Shown one piece after another: positions 8,112 to 16,650 of a stretch of 64,000 nucleotides of DNA. The stretch comes from Actinomadura hallensis (lineage in GTDB: Bacteria; Actinomycetota; Actinomycetes; Streptosporangiales; Streptosporangiaceae): NCBI RefSeq assembly GCF_006716765.1, contig NZ_VFPO01000001.1, positions 4,836,001 to 4,900,000 of the forward strand, written 5' to 3'. The first letter of the stretch is position 1. The number at the start of each line of letters is the position of its first letter. Both the position numbers and the translations under genes were made by a program. The notes beneath the pieces are model-generated. The model worked only from the letters and a program-made list of their open reading frames with translations. It was not told the DNA's origin and ran no database searches.

Positions 8112-9065
8112 TCAGCCTGCGGGGCGGGCGAGGGTGAGGGAGAAGTCGCCCTCCGCGTCAGTCCAGAACTCCGCGACCTCCAGCCCGGCCGCGCCCAGCT
8201 CGGCCTCCAGCCGCTCGCGGCGGAACTTGGCCGAGATCTCGGTGCGCATCTCCTCCCCGGCGGCGAACCGCACCTCCAGGTCGAGGGCGCGGACGCGGAC
8301 CGCCTGGTCGCGGGTGGACCGCAGCCGCATCTCGATCCACTCCTCGGCGTCGTTCCAGACCGCGACGTGCTCGAACGCGCCCGGGTCGAAGTCCGCGTCC
8401 AGCTCCGCGTTGATGACGCGCAGGACGTTGCGGTTGAACTCGGCGGTGACGCCGGCCGCGTCGTCGTAGGCGGCGACGAGCCGCCCGGGGTCCTTCACGA
8501 GGTCGGCGCCGAGCAGCAGGAAGCCGTCGCCGGACATGGTGGCGCGGACGCCGCCGAGGAACCCGGTCCGCTCGGCGGGCCGCATGTTGCCGATCGTCCC
8601 GCCGAGGAAGGCGACGAGCCGGCGTTCCCCGCCCGGCAGCAGGTGGAGGTGCCGTTCGTAGTCGGCGGCGACGGGCCGGACCTCCAGGCCGGGATGGTCG
8701 GCGGCGATCCCGGCCGCGGCCTCCTCCAGGAAGTCGCCGCTCACGTCCACCGGGACGTAGGTGCGCAGCGTCCCGGCGAGGGCGCCGAGCAGCAGGCGGG
8801 TCTTCTCCCCCGACCCGGCGCCCAGCTCCAGCAGCGTGCGTGCGCGGGCGGCGGCGGCGACGTCCGCCGACCGCTCGACGAGGATCTCCCGCTCGCGGCG
8901 GGTCGGGTAGTACTCCTCCAGCCGGGTGATCTCCTCGAAGAGGGCGCTGCCGCGCTCGTCGTAGAACCATTTGGGCGGCAGGGTCTTGGGCGTGCCGGTC
9001 AACCCCTCGTGGACGTCCTGGCGGAGCGTCTTGGCGAGGTCGTCGGCGGTGAGGAAGCGGTCCAC
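8112..9065 (-). CDS. egtD: L-histidine N-alpha-methyltransferase EgtD
   Basis: A 317-residue SAM-dependent enzyme that trimethylates histidine to hercynine, the first step of ergothioneine synthesis. The EgtD family N-terminus (LPPKWFYDERGSALFEEI, then TRLEEYYPTRRE) is intact, as are the SAM-binding LLELGAGSGEKT and the histidine-binding region GGTIGNM. The C-terminal block (EISAKFRRE, then AEFWTDAEGDFSL) is also present. The GTG at 9065 follows AAGGAGACCACCAC. It is the last gene of egtABCD, 13 bp after egtC. The full length (about 320) suggests an active enzyme. Confidence 0.97.
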   Translation of the reverse strand: MDRFLTADDLAKTLRQDVHEGLTGTPKTLPPKWFYDERGSALFEEITRLEEYYPTRREREILVERSADVAAAARARTLLELGAGSGEKTRLLLGALAGTLRTYVPVDVSGDFLEEAAAGIAADHPGLEVRPVAADYERHLHLLPGGERRLVAFLGGTIGNMRPAERTGFLGGVRATMSGDGFLLLGADLVKDPGRLVAAYDDAAGVTAEFNRNVLRVINAELDADFDPGAFEHVAVWNDAEEWIEMRLRSTRDQAVRVRALDLEVRFAAGEEMRTEISAKFRRERLEAELGAAGLEVAEFWTDAEGDFSLTLARPAG

Positions 9066-9078
9066 GTGGTGGTCTCCT

Positions 9079-9813
9079 TCAGAGGGGGACGACGGCGACG
9101 CCGGACGCGAGCCCGGCGGTGACGAGCGAACGGTCGGGGACGGCCTCCCACGCGGGGTCGTCGTCGAGCGGCTCGGAGGCGATGCCGATGCGGTCGCCGT
9201 CCGCGCGGACGAACAGGGTGTCGCCCCAGGTGGTGGCGGCCAGCGTCGTCCCGTCGGAGGCGAGCAGGTTGTAGCGGCCGGAGGCGAGCGCGCCGATCTC
9301 GCCGATGACGGCGGCGAGGCCGTCGCCGAGGGACGCGCCGTCGCGCCAGTGCCGGACGGCGAGCGCGAACAGCGGCGCGGAGTCGACGGGGGCGCGGGCG
9401 TCGGGGACTCCGGCGACGTCCCCCGCGAGCTTGCGGAGCCTGCCCTCGACGCCGCCGAAGTCGTCGATCCTCCCGTTGTGGCTGAACAGCCAGGTCCCGT
9501 GGCGGAACGGCTGGGCGCAGGACTCGTCCACGGGGAACCCGGCCGTCGCCGACCGGACCGCGGCGACCGCGCAGGACGCCTTCACCGCGCCGGCGACCTC
9601 CCGGAACGACTGGTCGGTCCAGATCGGCTGGGCGCGCCGGAAGCGGACGGGTTCGCCGTCCTGGTACCAGCCGACGCCGTACCCGTCGGCGTTGAGGACG
9701 CATCCCTGCGTCATGCGCGGCGCGTAGGACTGGGTCTCCAGCGAGTGCTCACCCTCGTAGATGAGCGAGTGCAGTGTCCGTTCGGGCCCGAGGTAGCCGA
9801 GATGGCGGCACAT
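9079..9813 (-). CDS. egtC: Gamma-glutamyl hercynylcysteine S-oxide hydrolase EgtC
   Basis: A 244-residue class II glutamine amidotransferase-like (Ntn) hydrolase that removes glutamate from gamma-glutamyl-hercynylcysteine sulfoxide. The catalytic nucleophile is Cys2 in the sequence MCRHLGYLG, exposed after Met removal. Conserved NADGYGVGWY, FSHNGRI and the SAP-x-FALAV segment follow. The ATG at 9813 abuts the egtB stop with no gap, so the pair is translationally coupled. Confidence 0.96.
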   Translation of the reverse strand: MCRHLGYLGPERTLHSLIYEGEHSLETQSYAPRMTQGCVLNADGYGVGWYQDGEPVRFRRAQPIWTDQSFREVAGAVKASCAVAAVRSATAGFPVDESCAQPFRHGTWLFSHNGRIDDFGGVEGRLRKLAGDVAGVPDARAPVDSAPLFALAVRHWRDGASLGDGLAAVIGEIGALASGRYNLLASDGTTLAATTWGDTLFVRADGDRIGIASEPLDDDPAWEAVPDRSLVTAGLASGVAVVPL

Positions 9814-11241
9814 TCAGACCGCCTCCCGGCCGAGAGAGCGCGCACACCGGAACCCGCAGAAGATCTGCCGCCTGACGGGGTAGTCCCAGTTGCGGAAGGA
9901 CCCGCGGACGGCGAGCGGGTGGGTTGCCCACGAGCCGCCTCTCAGCACCTTGTACTCGGAGCCGAAGAAGACCTCCGAGTACTCCCGGTAGGGGAAGGAC
10001 CGGAAGCCCGGGTAGCCGGTGAAGTCGGACGAGGTCCACTCCCACACGTCCCCCAGCAGGCGCCTGACCCCGTAGGCGGAGGCGCCGGACGGGTGGGAGC
10101 CGGCCTCGGACGGGCGCAGCGCCCGCTGGCCGAGGTTGGCGCGTCCCTCCTCGTAGGCGTCGCCCCAGGGGTAGCGGCGCGACCGCCCGGCCGCCGGGTC
10201 CCACCGCGCGGCCTTCTCCCATTCGGCCTCGGTGGGCAGCCTCTTGCCGGCCCACCGGGCGTAGGCGTCCGCCTCGTACCAGCACACGTGCTGGACGGGC
10301 TCGTGCGGCGGGACCGGCTCGGTCCGGCCGAACCGGCGCCGCAGCCACTGGCCGCCCTCGCGGCTCCAGAAGGCGGGCGCGCGTTTGCCTCCGGTGTTGC
10401 GCCATTCCCATCCGGCCGGATGCCACCATCGCGGGTCGTCGTATCCGCCGTCTTCCATGAAGGACATGTAGGCCGCGTTGGTCACCGGCTCCGCGTCGAT
10501 GTAGTACGCGGGAAGGTCGACGATGTGCGCGGGACGTTCGTTGTCGTACGCCCATGGGTCGTCCGACGTGCCCATTTGGAACGGCCCCGCCTCGATCAGG
10601 ATCTCGCTCGTTTCCGAAGCGGAGGAATGGTCCTTTTCCGCCTTCCCACCCGGCGCCCCCGGCACGGGGTCGAGCAGCGCGGGCGCGCCTTTGCGCAGCT
10701 GGTGCGTGGCCAGCATGGTCTCGTCGTGCATGTGCTCGTGCTGGACGACCATCCCGTACACGAAGCCGCCGGACGTGAGCGGGTCCGCGGTGTCGAACCG
10801 CACCGACGCCAGCGAGTCGAGGACCTTGGCCCGCACCGTCCCGATGTAGGAGCGCGCCTCGGCGGGCGGCAGCAGCGGCAGGGAGGGCCGTTCGGCGCGC
10901 GGATGCTCGAAGGCGTCGTACAGCCCGTCGATCTCCGGGCGCATCGCCTCCCGGCCCGCGGCCGCGCGCAGCAGCCACAGCTCCTCGTAGTTGCCGACGT
11001 GGGCGAGGTCCCACACGAGCGGCGACATCAGCGGCGACACCTGGGAGACGAGCTCCTCCTCGTCCAGGACGTCGGTGGTGAGGCCGAGGCTGCGGTCCCG
11101 GACCGCGCCGAGTTCGCCCGCGATGAGCTCCTTGAGCGCGTCCTCGTCGTCGGACAAGGGACCGGTGGGCAGGGCTTCAGTGGGCAGGGCATCGGTGGGC
11201 ACGGCGTCGGCGGGCGCGGGCCGGCGGTTCGCCGGGGTCAT
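9814..11241 (-). CDS. egtB: Hercynine oxygenase EgtB
   Basis: A 475-residue non-haem iron enzyme that joins hercynine and gamma-glutamylcysteine and oxidises the sulfur. The N-terminal DinB-like domain carries the iron His residues: WDLAHVGNYEE and the HxxxH-E pattern in VVQHEHMHDET. The C-terminal formylglycine-generating-enzyme-like domain (FQMGTSDDPWAYDNERP through WEWTSSDF and LRGGSWATHP) is complete. The first 30 residues are a low-complexity repeat (ADAVPTDALPTEALPTG) not usual in the family. The ATG at 11241 overlaps the egtA stop and is preceded by GAGGAGG. Confidence 0.96.
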   Translation of the reverse strand: MTPANRRPAPADAVPTDALPTEALPTGPLSDDEDALKELIAGELGAVRDRSLGLTTDVLDEEELVSQVSPLMSPLVWDLAHVGNYEELWLLRAAAGREAMRPEIDGLYDAFEHPRAERPSLPLLPPAEARSYIGTVRAKVLDSLASVRFDTADPLTSGGFVYGMVVQHEHMHDETMLATHQLRKGAPALLDPVPGAPGGKAEKDHSSASETSEILIEAGPFQMGTSDDPWAYDNERPAHIVDLPAYYIDAEPVTNAAYMSFMEDGGYDDPRWWHPAGWEWRNTGGKRAPAFWSREGGQWLRRRFGRTEPVPPHEPVQHVCWYEADAYARWAGKRLPTEAEWEKAARWDPAAGRSRRYPWGDAYEEGRANLGQRALRPSEAGSHPSGASAYGVRRLLGDVWEWTSSDFTGYPGFRSFPYREYSEVFFGSEYKVLRGGSWATHPLAVRGSFRNWDYPVRRQIFCGFRCARSLGREAV

Positions 11242-12461
11242 GTCGGAACCTCCTCGGACTGTGGTGGCGGCGGCCCGGCCGGGGCGGGGCACGGGTCGTC
11301 GGCCGGTGCGCGTCCCCGCTCGACGTAGCGGCGGGCGTACTCGTCCACGAGCGGGACGAGGGCGGGCGCGCCGAGCCGGGGCAGCGCGTCCAGCGCCGCG
11401 GCGAAGCAGGCCCGCGCGGCGGCGGCGAGGGGCGGATGCGCCAGGCCGCGGCGGGCGGCCTCCGCCCACAGGTGCGCGACCGGCGCGGCCGCGTCCTCGG
11501 CGGCCCGCGAGGCGGCCGGGTCGTCCAGCAGCGCGGTGGCGACGGCGACGGGGACCGGCCAGTACGGGACGGGCGGCGCGTCGATCATCCGCAGCTCCAG
11601 CCAGCCGCGCGGGCGGACCGGCGGGAACAGCGTGGACAGGTGGTAGGCGAGGTCGGCCGCGCCGGGCTCCCCCTTGCCGAGCCACTCCAGGAACGACATG
11701 CCGGGGTCGGACACCCACCTCCCCTCGGGGGTGCGCAGCAGCATGACCCGCGCGTCGAGCGCGTACCGCGTCCACGCCTCGGCGGGGTCGCCGTCGGCGC
11801 CCTCCCGCAGGACGGGGAGGGTGCGGCAGGGGTCGAGCTCGGTCCAGATGGCCTGCCGGGAGGAGCGCAGGCCGGTCCGGCGCCCGGCGCGCATCGGCGA
11901 GTTCGCGAACGCGGCGACGAGGACCGGGCCGAGCGCGTGCGCGAGCCGCCAGCGGCGGGCCGCGTCGGCGCGGTCCGCGCCGATGTCCAGGTTGACCTGG
12001 ACCGACGCGGTCGAGCACATCATGGCCATCCCGGCGTCGCGGAAGCCGCCGGAGCGGAAGTACTCGCGCATGCAGGCGTAGCGGGGGTGGTCGGCCTGGA
12101 AGCGCGGGCCGCGGACGGGGTCGACGCCGTGGCCGGCGAGGGCGAGCCCTTCCGGGGCGAGGGCGTCGCGCACGTGCGCGATGTCCCGGCCGAGCGCGGC
12201 GTGGAGCTCGCCGAGCCCGCCGAGGGGCGGGGAGCTGAGCTCCAGCTGCCCGCCCGGCTCGTAGCTGACCGTGCTGCGGCGGGGCGGCGGGCCGGCCGCG
12301 CCGACGAGGGCGCGGACCCGGGCGGCGGGGACGTGGGCGGCGGGGTCGGCGGCGTCGACGACGAGCCACTCGGTCTCGGCGCCGACCGTCCCGGGCGGGC
12401 CGGTCTTGAAGCAGACGCCGCGAATGTGCTGGTAGACGTCGTCGACGGTCATGCGGGACAC
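11238..12461 (-). CDS. egtA: Glutamate-cysteine ligase EgtA
   Basis: A 407-residue ATP-dependent ligase that makes gamma-glutamylcysteine for the EgtB reaction. The GCS2-like fold is shown by VGAETEWLV near residue 27, YEPGGQLELSSPP near 67, and the MMCSTASVQVNLDIG strand. The GTG at 12461 follows GGTGAGGAGTGAGCC, a better ribosome site than that of the internal ATG at 12452. It is the promoter-proximal gene of egtABCD. EgtE, the beta-lyase that would finish ergothioneine, is not in this cluster and must be elsewhere or replaced by another PLP enzyme. The 275-bp region upstream is less GC-rich than its surroundings and should contain the divergent promoters. Confidence 0.95.
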   Translation of the reverse strand: MSRMTVDDVYQHIRGVCFKTGPPGTVGAETEWLVVDAADPAAHVPAARVRALVGAAGPPPRRSTVSYEPGGQLELSSPPLGGLGELHAALGRDIAHVRDALAPEGLALAGHGVDPVRGPRFQADHPRYACMREYFRSGGFRDAGMAMMCSTASVQVNLDIGADRADAARRWRLAHALGPVLVAAFANSPMRAGRRTGLRSSRQAIWTELDPCRTLPVLREGADGDPAEAWTRYALDARVMLLRTPEGRWVSDPGMSFLEWLGKGEPGAADLAYHLSTLFPPVRPRGWLELRMIDAPPVPYWPVPVAVATALLDDPAASRAAEDAAAPVAHLWAEAARRGLAHPPLAAAARACFAAALDALPRLGAPALVPLVDEYARRYVERGRAPADDPCPAPAGPPPPQSEEVPT

Positions 12462-12736
12462 GGCTCACTCCTCACCTTCGGCGGCGGAGGCGAACCTTCC
12501 CTTCTGAACCGCATCAGGAATCCGACCAATGTCGCATTCTCCATGAAATCTCCATGAACATCACCGTCCGCTGGTCTCCTGATCACGATCCGTACTATTC
12601 GACGACTCGCCCAATCCCAGACTTCTCAGGCATTGACCGGAGGCGCTAGAGTCCGTCAACCAGCTGTATGCACCATTCGTGCAGCAAGCCGACGAGCAGA
12701 AGGCCGAGCTCAGAAGGCCGACGATGGGGAGGGCAC

Positions 12737-14050
12737 TTGCGCGGGGACACGGCTTCGCTCTACGACGCGCACGCCGACCGCCTCTACGCCTACTGCTGGT
12801 CGCTGGTCGGCGACCAGCTCGCGGCCGCGGCCGTCGGTGACGCGTTCACCGCGGCCGTCCACCGGCCGCCGCGGGGCGACACCGTGCTGTGGATGTACTC
12901 GCTGGCGCGGTCGGCCTGCGCCGAGCGCGGCGCGTTCGCCGGCAACCTCGACGGGCGCGGCGGGGTGCTGTTCACCGACGCCGACCCGCTGCTGCGCGCC
13001 GCCGGCGCCCTGCGCGCCGACCACCGCGAGGTGCTGCTGCTGTGGGCGGGCGAATGGCTCGAACCCCACGACATCGCCCGCGTCCTCGGCATCGCGCCCG
13101 ACACGGTCGCCCAGCTGCTCGACGCGGCGCGCACCCGTCTGGAACGTTCCGTCCTCGACATCCTGATGCGCGGCGCGACCGCGGCGCCGCACGAGCTCAT
13201 CACCGCCTTCGAGAAGAAGCGGCTGCCCCGGCTGCTCGCCGGCCGGGCCCCGGCCCGCGCGCCCGGCTGGCTGCGCGACCGGGTCCTCGCCGCCTGCGAG
13301 GAGGAGGCCGCCCGGCCGCTGCCGACCGTCACCGCCACCAGCCCGCTGGTGGTGATCGGCTCCGACCGGCCGGGGCGGGGCGGTGCGGCCGGAGGCGGCG
13401 GCCGCCCCCGGCGCGGCCTGTCCGGCGGCGTCCACAAGGGCCTCGGCGCCGCGGCCGGCGTCGCCGCGTCCGCCGCGGCGGTCATCGGCCTGCTGGTCGC
13501 CTGGCCGTCGCCGAAGAACGGCGGGAACGCCACGATCGTCCCGTCGGCGACGAGCGGCGGCGCGAACCCCGCCTCCGCGGCGAACTCCGGCGGCCCGCGG
13601 CACCCGGCGCCCGGCCTGTCCGAGGCCGAGAAGGCGACGTCCGGGACGCCCGGCGGCCCTCGGAGCACGGCGACGAACGGCCTGGACGCCGGAGCGCCGC
13701 CCTGGGGCTCCCCGGGCGGCGGCGGCACGTCCGCGAACCCGCCGGCGGCCTCGCCGTCCGGCGTCCCCTCCAAGGGCGGGAACCCGACGCTGGGCACCCC
13801 GTCCCGGCCCGGCACGCCGTCCGCGGCCCCGACGGGCGGGACGCCGGCCGCTCCCCCGGAGACGCCGTCCGACCCGACGACCCCGCCGGGCGGCTCCGGC
13901 GACCCGACCGCCCCGCCGCAGACCCCGTCCGACCCGCCGTCGGACGACCCGGGCACGGGCGACCCGGGCACGGGCGACCCGGGCACGGGCGACCCGGGCC
14001 CGAGCCCCAGCCCGACGTCCAACCCGGAGCCGTCCCCGAGCGGCGGCTGA
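12737..14050 (+). CDS. Sigma-like protein with one membrane anchor and Pro/Gly-rich tail
   Basis: A 437-residue chimera. Residues 1-150 resemble an ECF sigma factor: a region-2-like start (LYDAHADRLYAYCWSLVGD) and a region-4-like HTH (LRADHREVLLLWAGEWLEPH, then IARVLGIAPDTVAQLLDAAR). About residues 225-260 hold a single hydrophobic segment (GLGAAAGVAASAAAVIGLLV). The rest is an extracytoplasmic Pro/Ser/Gly/Thr-rich tail ending in DPGTG repeats. I choose the TTG at 12737, preceded by GGGGAGGG, over an ATG at 12668. Membrane-tethered ECF-like proteins can act as regulators released or masked by surface signals, but whether this one binds RNA polymerase is unknown. It stands alone, divergent from egtABCD. 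Confidence 0.75.
   Translation: MRGDTASLYDAHADRLYAYCWSLVGDQLAAAAVGDAFTAAVHRPPRGDTVLWMYSLARSACAERGAFAGNLDGRGGVLFTDADPLLRAAGALRADHREVLLLWAGEWLEPHDIARVLGIAPDTVAQLLDAARTRLERSVLDILMRGATAAPHELITAFEKKRLPRLLAGRAPARAPGWLRDRVLAACEEEAARPLPTVTATSPLVVIGSDRPGRGGAAGGGGRPRRGLSGGVHKGLGAAAGVAASAAAVIGLLVAWPSPKNGGNATIVPSATSGGANPASAANSGGPRHPAPGLSEAEKATSGTPGGPRSTATNGLDAGAPPWGSPGGGGTSANPPAASPSGVPSKGGNPTLGTPSRPGTPSAAPTGGTPAAPPETPSDPTTPPGGSGDPTAPPQTPSDPPSDDPGTGDPGTGDPGTGDPGPSPSPTSNPEPSPSGG
13946..14005 (+). repeat. DPGTG-coding tandem repeat, 15-nt unit, four copies
   Basis: Three exact copies and one degenerate copy of GACCCGGGCACGGGC lie head to tail in the 3' end of the sigma-like gene, encoding DPGTGDPGTGDPGTG and then DPGPS. 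Exact nucleotide identity points to recent slippage expansion. Copy number may vary between strains. Confidence 0.9.
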
Positions 14051-14059
14051 CCAGCCGGC

Positions 14060-14103
14060 CCGCGCGCTTAGGGCGGTGATCATCGCCCTGGGCGTGCGCG
14101 CGG
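14060..14103. terminator. Bidirectional terminator hairpin
   Basis: An outer 8-bp stem (CCGCGCGC / GCGCGCGG) encloses an inner AGGGCG / CGCCCT stem around a TGATCA loop. It fills the 53-bp gap between the convergent sigma-like and acyl-CoA dehydrogenase genes and can serve both. Confidence 0.7.
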
Positions 14104-15276
14104 TCAGCGAGGGGCGCGGGGCAGCCCGAGGCCGATCATCGCGATCAGCTCGCGCTGGATCTCGTTGACGCCGCCGCCGAACGTCAGCACCAGCGCGCCC
14201 TTGGCCAGCCGGTCGGTGGCCTCCATGAACTCCGCGGTCTCCGGGTCGCCCGGGTCGCCGTACCGGGCGAGGACGTCCCCCACGATCCGGCCGACCTCCT
14301 GGACCCGCTCCGAGGCGTAGATCTTCGTCGCGGACGCGTCCGCCGCGCCGAGCCACCCGAGGTCCTGGTTCGCGGCGACCTGCCAGTTCAGCAGCTCGTT
14401 CACGCGGAGGTAGGCGTACACCCGCGCGAGGGCGCGGCGTACGGCGGGCTCCTCGATGAGCGGGCGGCCGTCCCGGCCCCGCGCGGTGCGGGCCCAGCGC
14501 TCGAACCGGACGTGGACGTGCCCGATGTTCCCGGCGGGCCCCAGCGTGACCCGCTCGTGGTTGAGCTGGTTGACGATGAGGTCCCAGCCCTTGTTCTCCT
14601 CGCCGATCAGCATGTCGGCGGGGACGCGGACGTCCTGGAAGTACGTCGAGTTGGTGTGGTGGCGGCCGTCCATCGTGATGATCGGCGTCCAGGAGAAGCC
14701 CGGATCCCCGCAGTCGACGATGAACATCGAGATGCCCTTGTGCTTCGGCGCGTCCGGGTCGGTGCGCGCCGCGAGCCACACGTAGTCGGCGTGGTGCGCG
14801 CCGGACGTGAAGATCTTCTGGCCGTTCACGACGTAGTGGTCGCCGTCCCGGACCGCCGTGGTGCGCAGGGCGGCGAGGTCGGTGCCCGCGCCGGGCTCGC
14901 TGTAGCCGATCGCGAAGTGGCACTCCCCCGCGAGGATGCGCGGGATGAAGAACTCCTTCTGCGCGTCCGTGCCGTACTGCAGGATCGTCGGCGCGACGGA
15001 GTTCAGCGTGATCAGCGGATAGGTGACCTCGGCGCGGGCGATCTCGTTGGCGAAGATCGTCTGCTCGACGGGGCCGTAGCCGCGGCCGCCGTACTCCTTC
15101 GGCAGCGCGACGCCGAGCATCCCGTCCCGGCCGAGGCGCCGGCAGTGCTCCATGTACGCGGGCCCGAACGGGTCCTCCTCGATCGCGGCCCGCTGCTCGG
15201 CGTCCAGGCAGTTCTCGAAGTACTCGCGCAGCTCGGCGCGCAGCTTCTTCTGCTCGTCGGTCAGGTCGATGAACAT
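14104..15276 (-). CDS. Acyl-CoA dehydrogenase, FadE29/ChsE2-like (steroid side chain)
   Basis: A 390-residue FAD enzyme. It closely matches what I recall of Mycobacterium tuberculosis FadE29, one half of the heterotetrameric dehydrogenase acting on the shortened cholesterol side chain. Matching elements are MFIDLTDEQKKLRAELREYF at the start, IGYSEPGAGTDLAALRTTAV, VNGQKIFTSGAH, KHKGISMFIVD, and the ending FGGGVNEIQRELIAMIGLGL. The ATG at 15276 overlaps the TGA of the partner gene as ATGA, consistent with obligate pairing. FadE26- and FadE17-type paralogues are similar, so the exact step is not fixed. The KstR-type box at 16453 and the adjacent KstR-like regulator support a steroid role. Confidence 0.85.
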   Translation of the reverse strand: MFIDLTDEQKKLRAELREYFENCLDAEQRAAIEEDPFGPAYMEHCRRLGRDGMLGVALPKEYGGRGYGPVEQTIFANEIARAEVTYPLITLNSVAPTILQYGTDAQKEFFIPRILAGECHFAIGYSEPGAGTDLAALRTTAVRDGDHYVVNGQKIFTSGAHHADYVWLAARTDPDAPKHKGISMFIVDCGDPGFSWTPIITMDGRHHTNSTYFQDVRVPADMLIGEENKGWDLIVNQLNHERVTLGPAGNIGHVHVRFERWARTARGRDGRPLIEEPAVRRALARVYAYLRVNELLNWQVAANQDLGWLGAADASATKIYASERVQEVGRIVGDVLARYGDPGDPETAEFMEATDRLAKGALVLTFGGGVNEIQRELIAMIGLGLPRAPR

Positions 15277-16427
15277 CAGGCCTCCTGTGCCACGAGGGCG
15301 CCGAGCGAATCCAGGGCGTCCTCCGCGCCGCCGAGCAGGTGCGCGCAGTGCTTGCCCCAGGCGAAGTACCGGTGCAGCGGGTAGGTGACGTCCAGCCCGA
15401 TGCCGCCGTGCAGGTGCTGGCAGGTGTAGAGGGCCTTCACGACGGGGTCGCAGGCGTTGTAGGCGGCGACGGCGAGGACCTCGTCGGTGTCGGCGGCGCC
15501 CTCCGCGAGGCGCCACACCCCCGCCCACACGGCCACGTCCAGGGCCCGCTTGGCGATGTAGACGTCGCCGATCTGCATCGTGACGGCCTGGAACTGGGCG
15601 AGGGCGCGCTCGAACTGCTCGCGCGTCTTGACGTACTCGGTGGTCAGCGCCAGGGCGCCCTCGATGACGCCGGACGCCACGGCGACCGCGCCCGCGACCG
15701 CGAAGCGGCGCAGCGAGTCCCACGCGGCGCCGTCGGCCGTCCCGCCGAGCAGGGCGTCCGGGCCGACCCGCACGCCGTCGAGCGCGACGCGCGACAGCGG
15801 CTCGGTCGTCGCGGACGGCTGGCTCGTGATCGCCGCGGCGCCGGGCTCGACGAGGAAGACCCCGACGCCCCCGTCCTCGGCGCCGCCGCCTTCGACACGG
15901 GCGGGGACGAGGATCCGCGACGCCTCCCGCGCGTACGGGACGAACGTCTTCACCCCGTCGAGGACGAAGCCGCCGCCGTCCCGGCGCGCCGTGGCCGCGA
16001 CGGTCCCGGCCGGGCCGACCTCGCGGTACGCGCCCGTCAGCACCGTCTCGCCCTCGGTCAGCGGGGCCAGCAGCTCGCGCTGGGCGGCCGTGCCGTGCCG
16101 CGCGATCGGGGCGGCCGCGAGCGCCAGCGACGCGTACGCCGGGACCGGCGCGACCTTGAGGCCGACCTCCCGCAGGACGACCGCCAGCTCGACCGCCCCG
16201 AGCCCCGCGCCGCCCACCTCCTCCGGCAGGACGGCCCCGAGCAGCCCGGCCTGCGCCATGGCCTTCCAGGTCGCCGCGTCGTACGCGGCGCCCGGGGAGG
16301 ACGCCCCTCCGGCCGGGCGGGCGGCCTTCTCGAAGCTCTCCAGCCTCTCCTGGGTCGTCTCGCGTTCGAGAAGCCCGGCGGCGAGGCCCTTCAGCTCCCG
16401 CTGGGTCTCGTCTAGGTCGAAGTCCAC
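15276..16427 (-). CDS. Acyl-CoA dehydrogenase partner subunit, FadE28/ChsE1-like
   Basis: A 383-residue acyl-CoA dehydrogenase more divergent than its neighbour, as expected for the second subunit of an alpha2beta2 steroid-CoA dehydrogenase. Visible features are the N-terminal helical domain (FDLDETQRELKGLAAGLLER), VLPEEVGGAGLG, a beta-domain with GGGFVLDGVKTFVPYA, and the C-terminal HLHGGIGLDVTYPLHRYFAW. The GTG at 16427 follows AGGGAG; a TTG at 16448 is possible but lies beside the operator. The first gene of the two-gene operon, it is divergent from the KstR-like TetR gene with a near-perfect palindrome between. In such pairs only one subunit holds the catalytic base; I did not resolve which one here. 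Confidence 0.83.
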   Translation of the reverse strand: MDFDLDETQRELKGLAAGLLERETTQERLESFEKAARPAGGASSPGAAYDAATWKAMAQAGLLGAVLPEEVGGAGLGAVELAVVLREVGLKVAPVPAYASLALAAAPIARHGTAAQRELLAPLTEGETVLTGAYREVGPAGTVAATARRDGGGFVLDGVKTFVPYAREASRILVPARVEGGGAEDGGVGVFLVEPGAAAITSQPSATTEPLSRVALDGVRVGPDALLGGTADGAAWDSLRRFAVAGAVAVASGVIEGALALTTEYVKTREQFERALAQFQAVTMQIGDVYIAKRALDVAVWAGVWRLAEGAADTDEVLAVAAYNACDPVVKALYTCQHLHGGIGLDVTYPLHRYFAWGKHCAHLLGGAEDALDSLGALVAQEA

Positions 16428-16449
16428 GTCCGCTCCCTTCCGGCCCAAA

Positions 16450-16469
16450 AACTAGAACAGATTCTAGTT
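16450..16469. promoter_or_regulatory. KstR-type operator between acyl-CoA dehydrogenase pair and TetR gene
   Basis: The 20-bp near-palindrome AACTAGAACAGATTCTAGTT contains TAGAACAGATTCTA (16453-16466), one mismatch from the KstR consensus TnnAACnnGTTnnA. It lies 23 bp before the dehydrogenase start. It is the best operator candidate for repression of the operon and possibly of the divergent regulator. Confidence 0.75.
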
Positions 16470-16577
16470 CGTGTCCAGAGGCATGATCGGGCGCGCTCGC
16501 GGGCAGATTCACCTAGCATGTAAAGGTCAGTCGGCCGGAGCGAGGGAACCGGCCGGCCCGCCGCCCGCCATCGATCA

Positions 16578-16591
16578 GATAACACGTTCTC
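16578..16591. promoter_or_regulatory. Weak second KstR-like site before the TetR gene
   Basis: GATAACACGTTCTC keeps the central AACnnGTT core but misses both outer T/A positions. It lies 60 bp before the TetR gene start. It could be a secondary autoregulatory site or chance. Confidence 0.35.
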
Positions 16592-16650
16592 ATGGCTGTA
16601 TCCTGGGCGGGGCACGTCGGGCGACCGCGCCCGCACAGGAGGTATCGACC

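Noticed and set aside
13946..14005. Possible CRISPR-like or minisatellite array
   Set aside because: It consists of direct 15-nt units without spacers inside a coding tail, so it is a peptide repeat.
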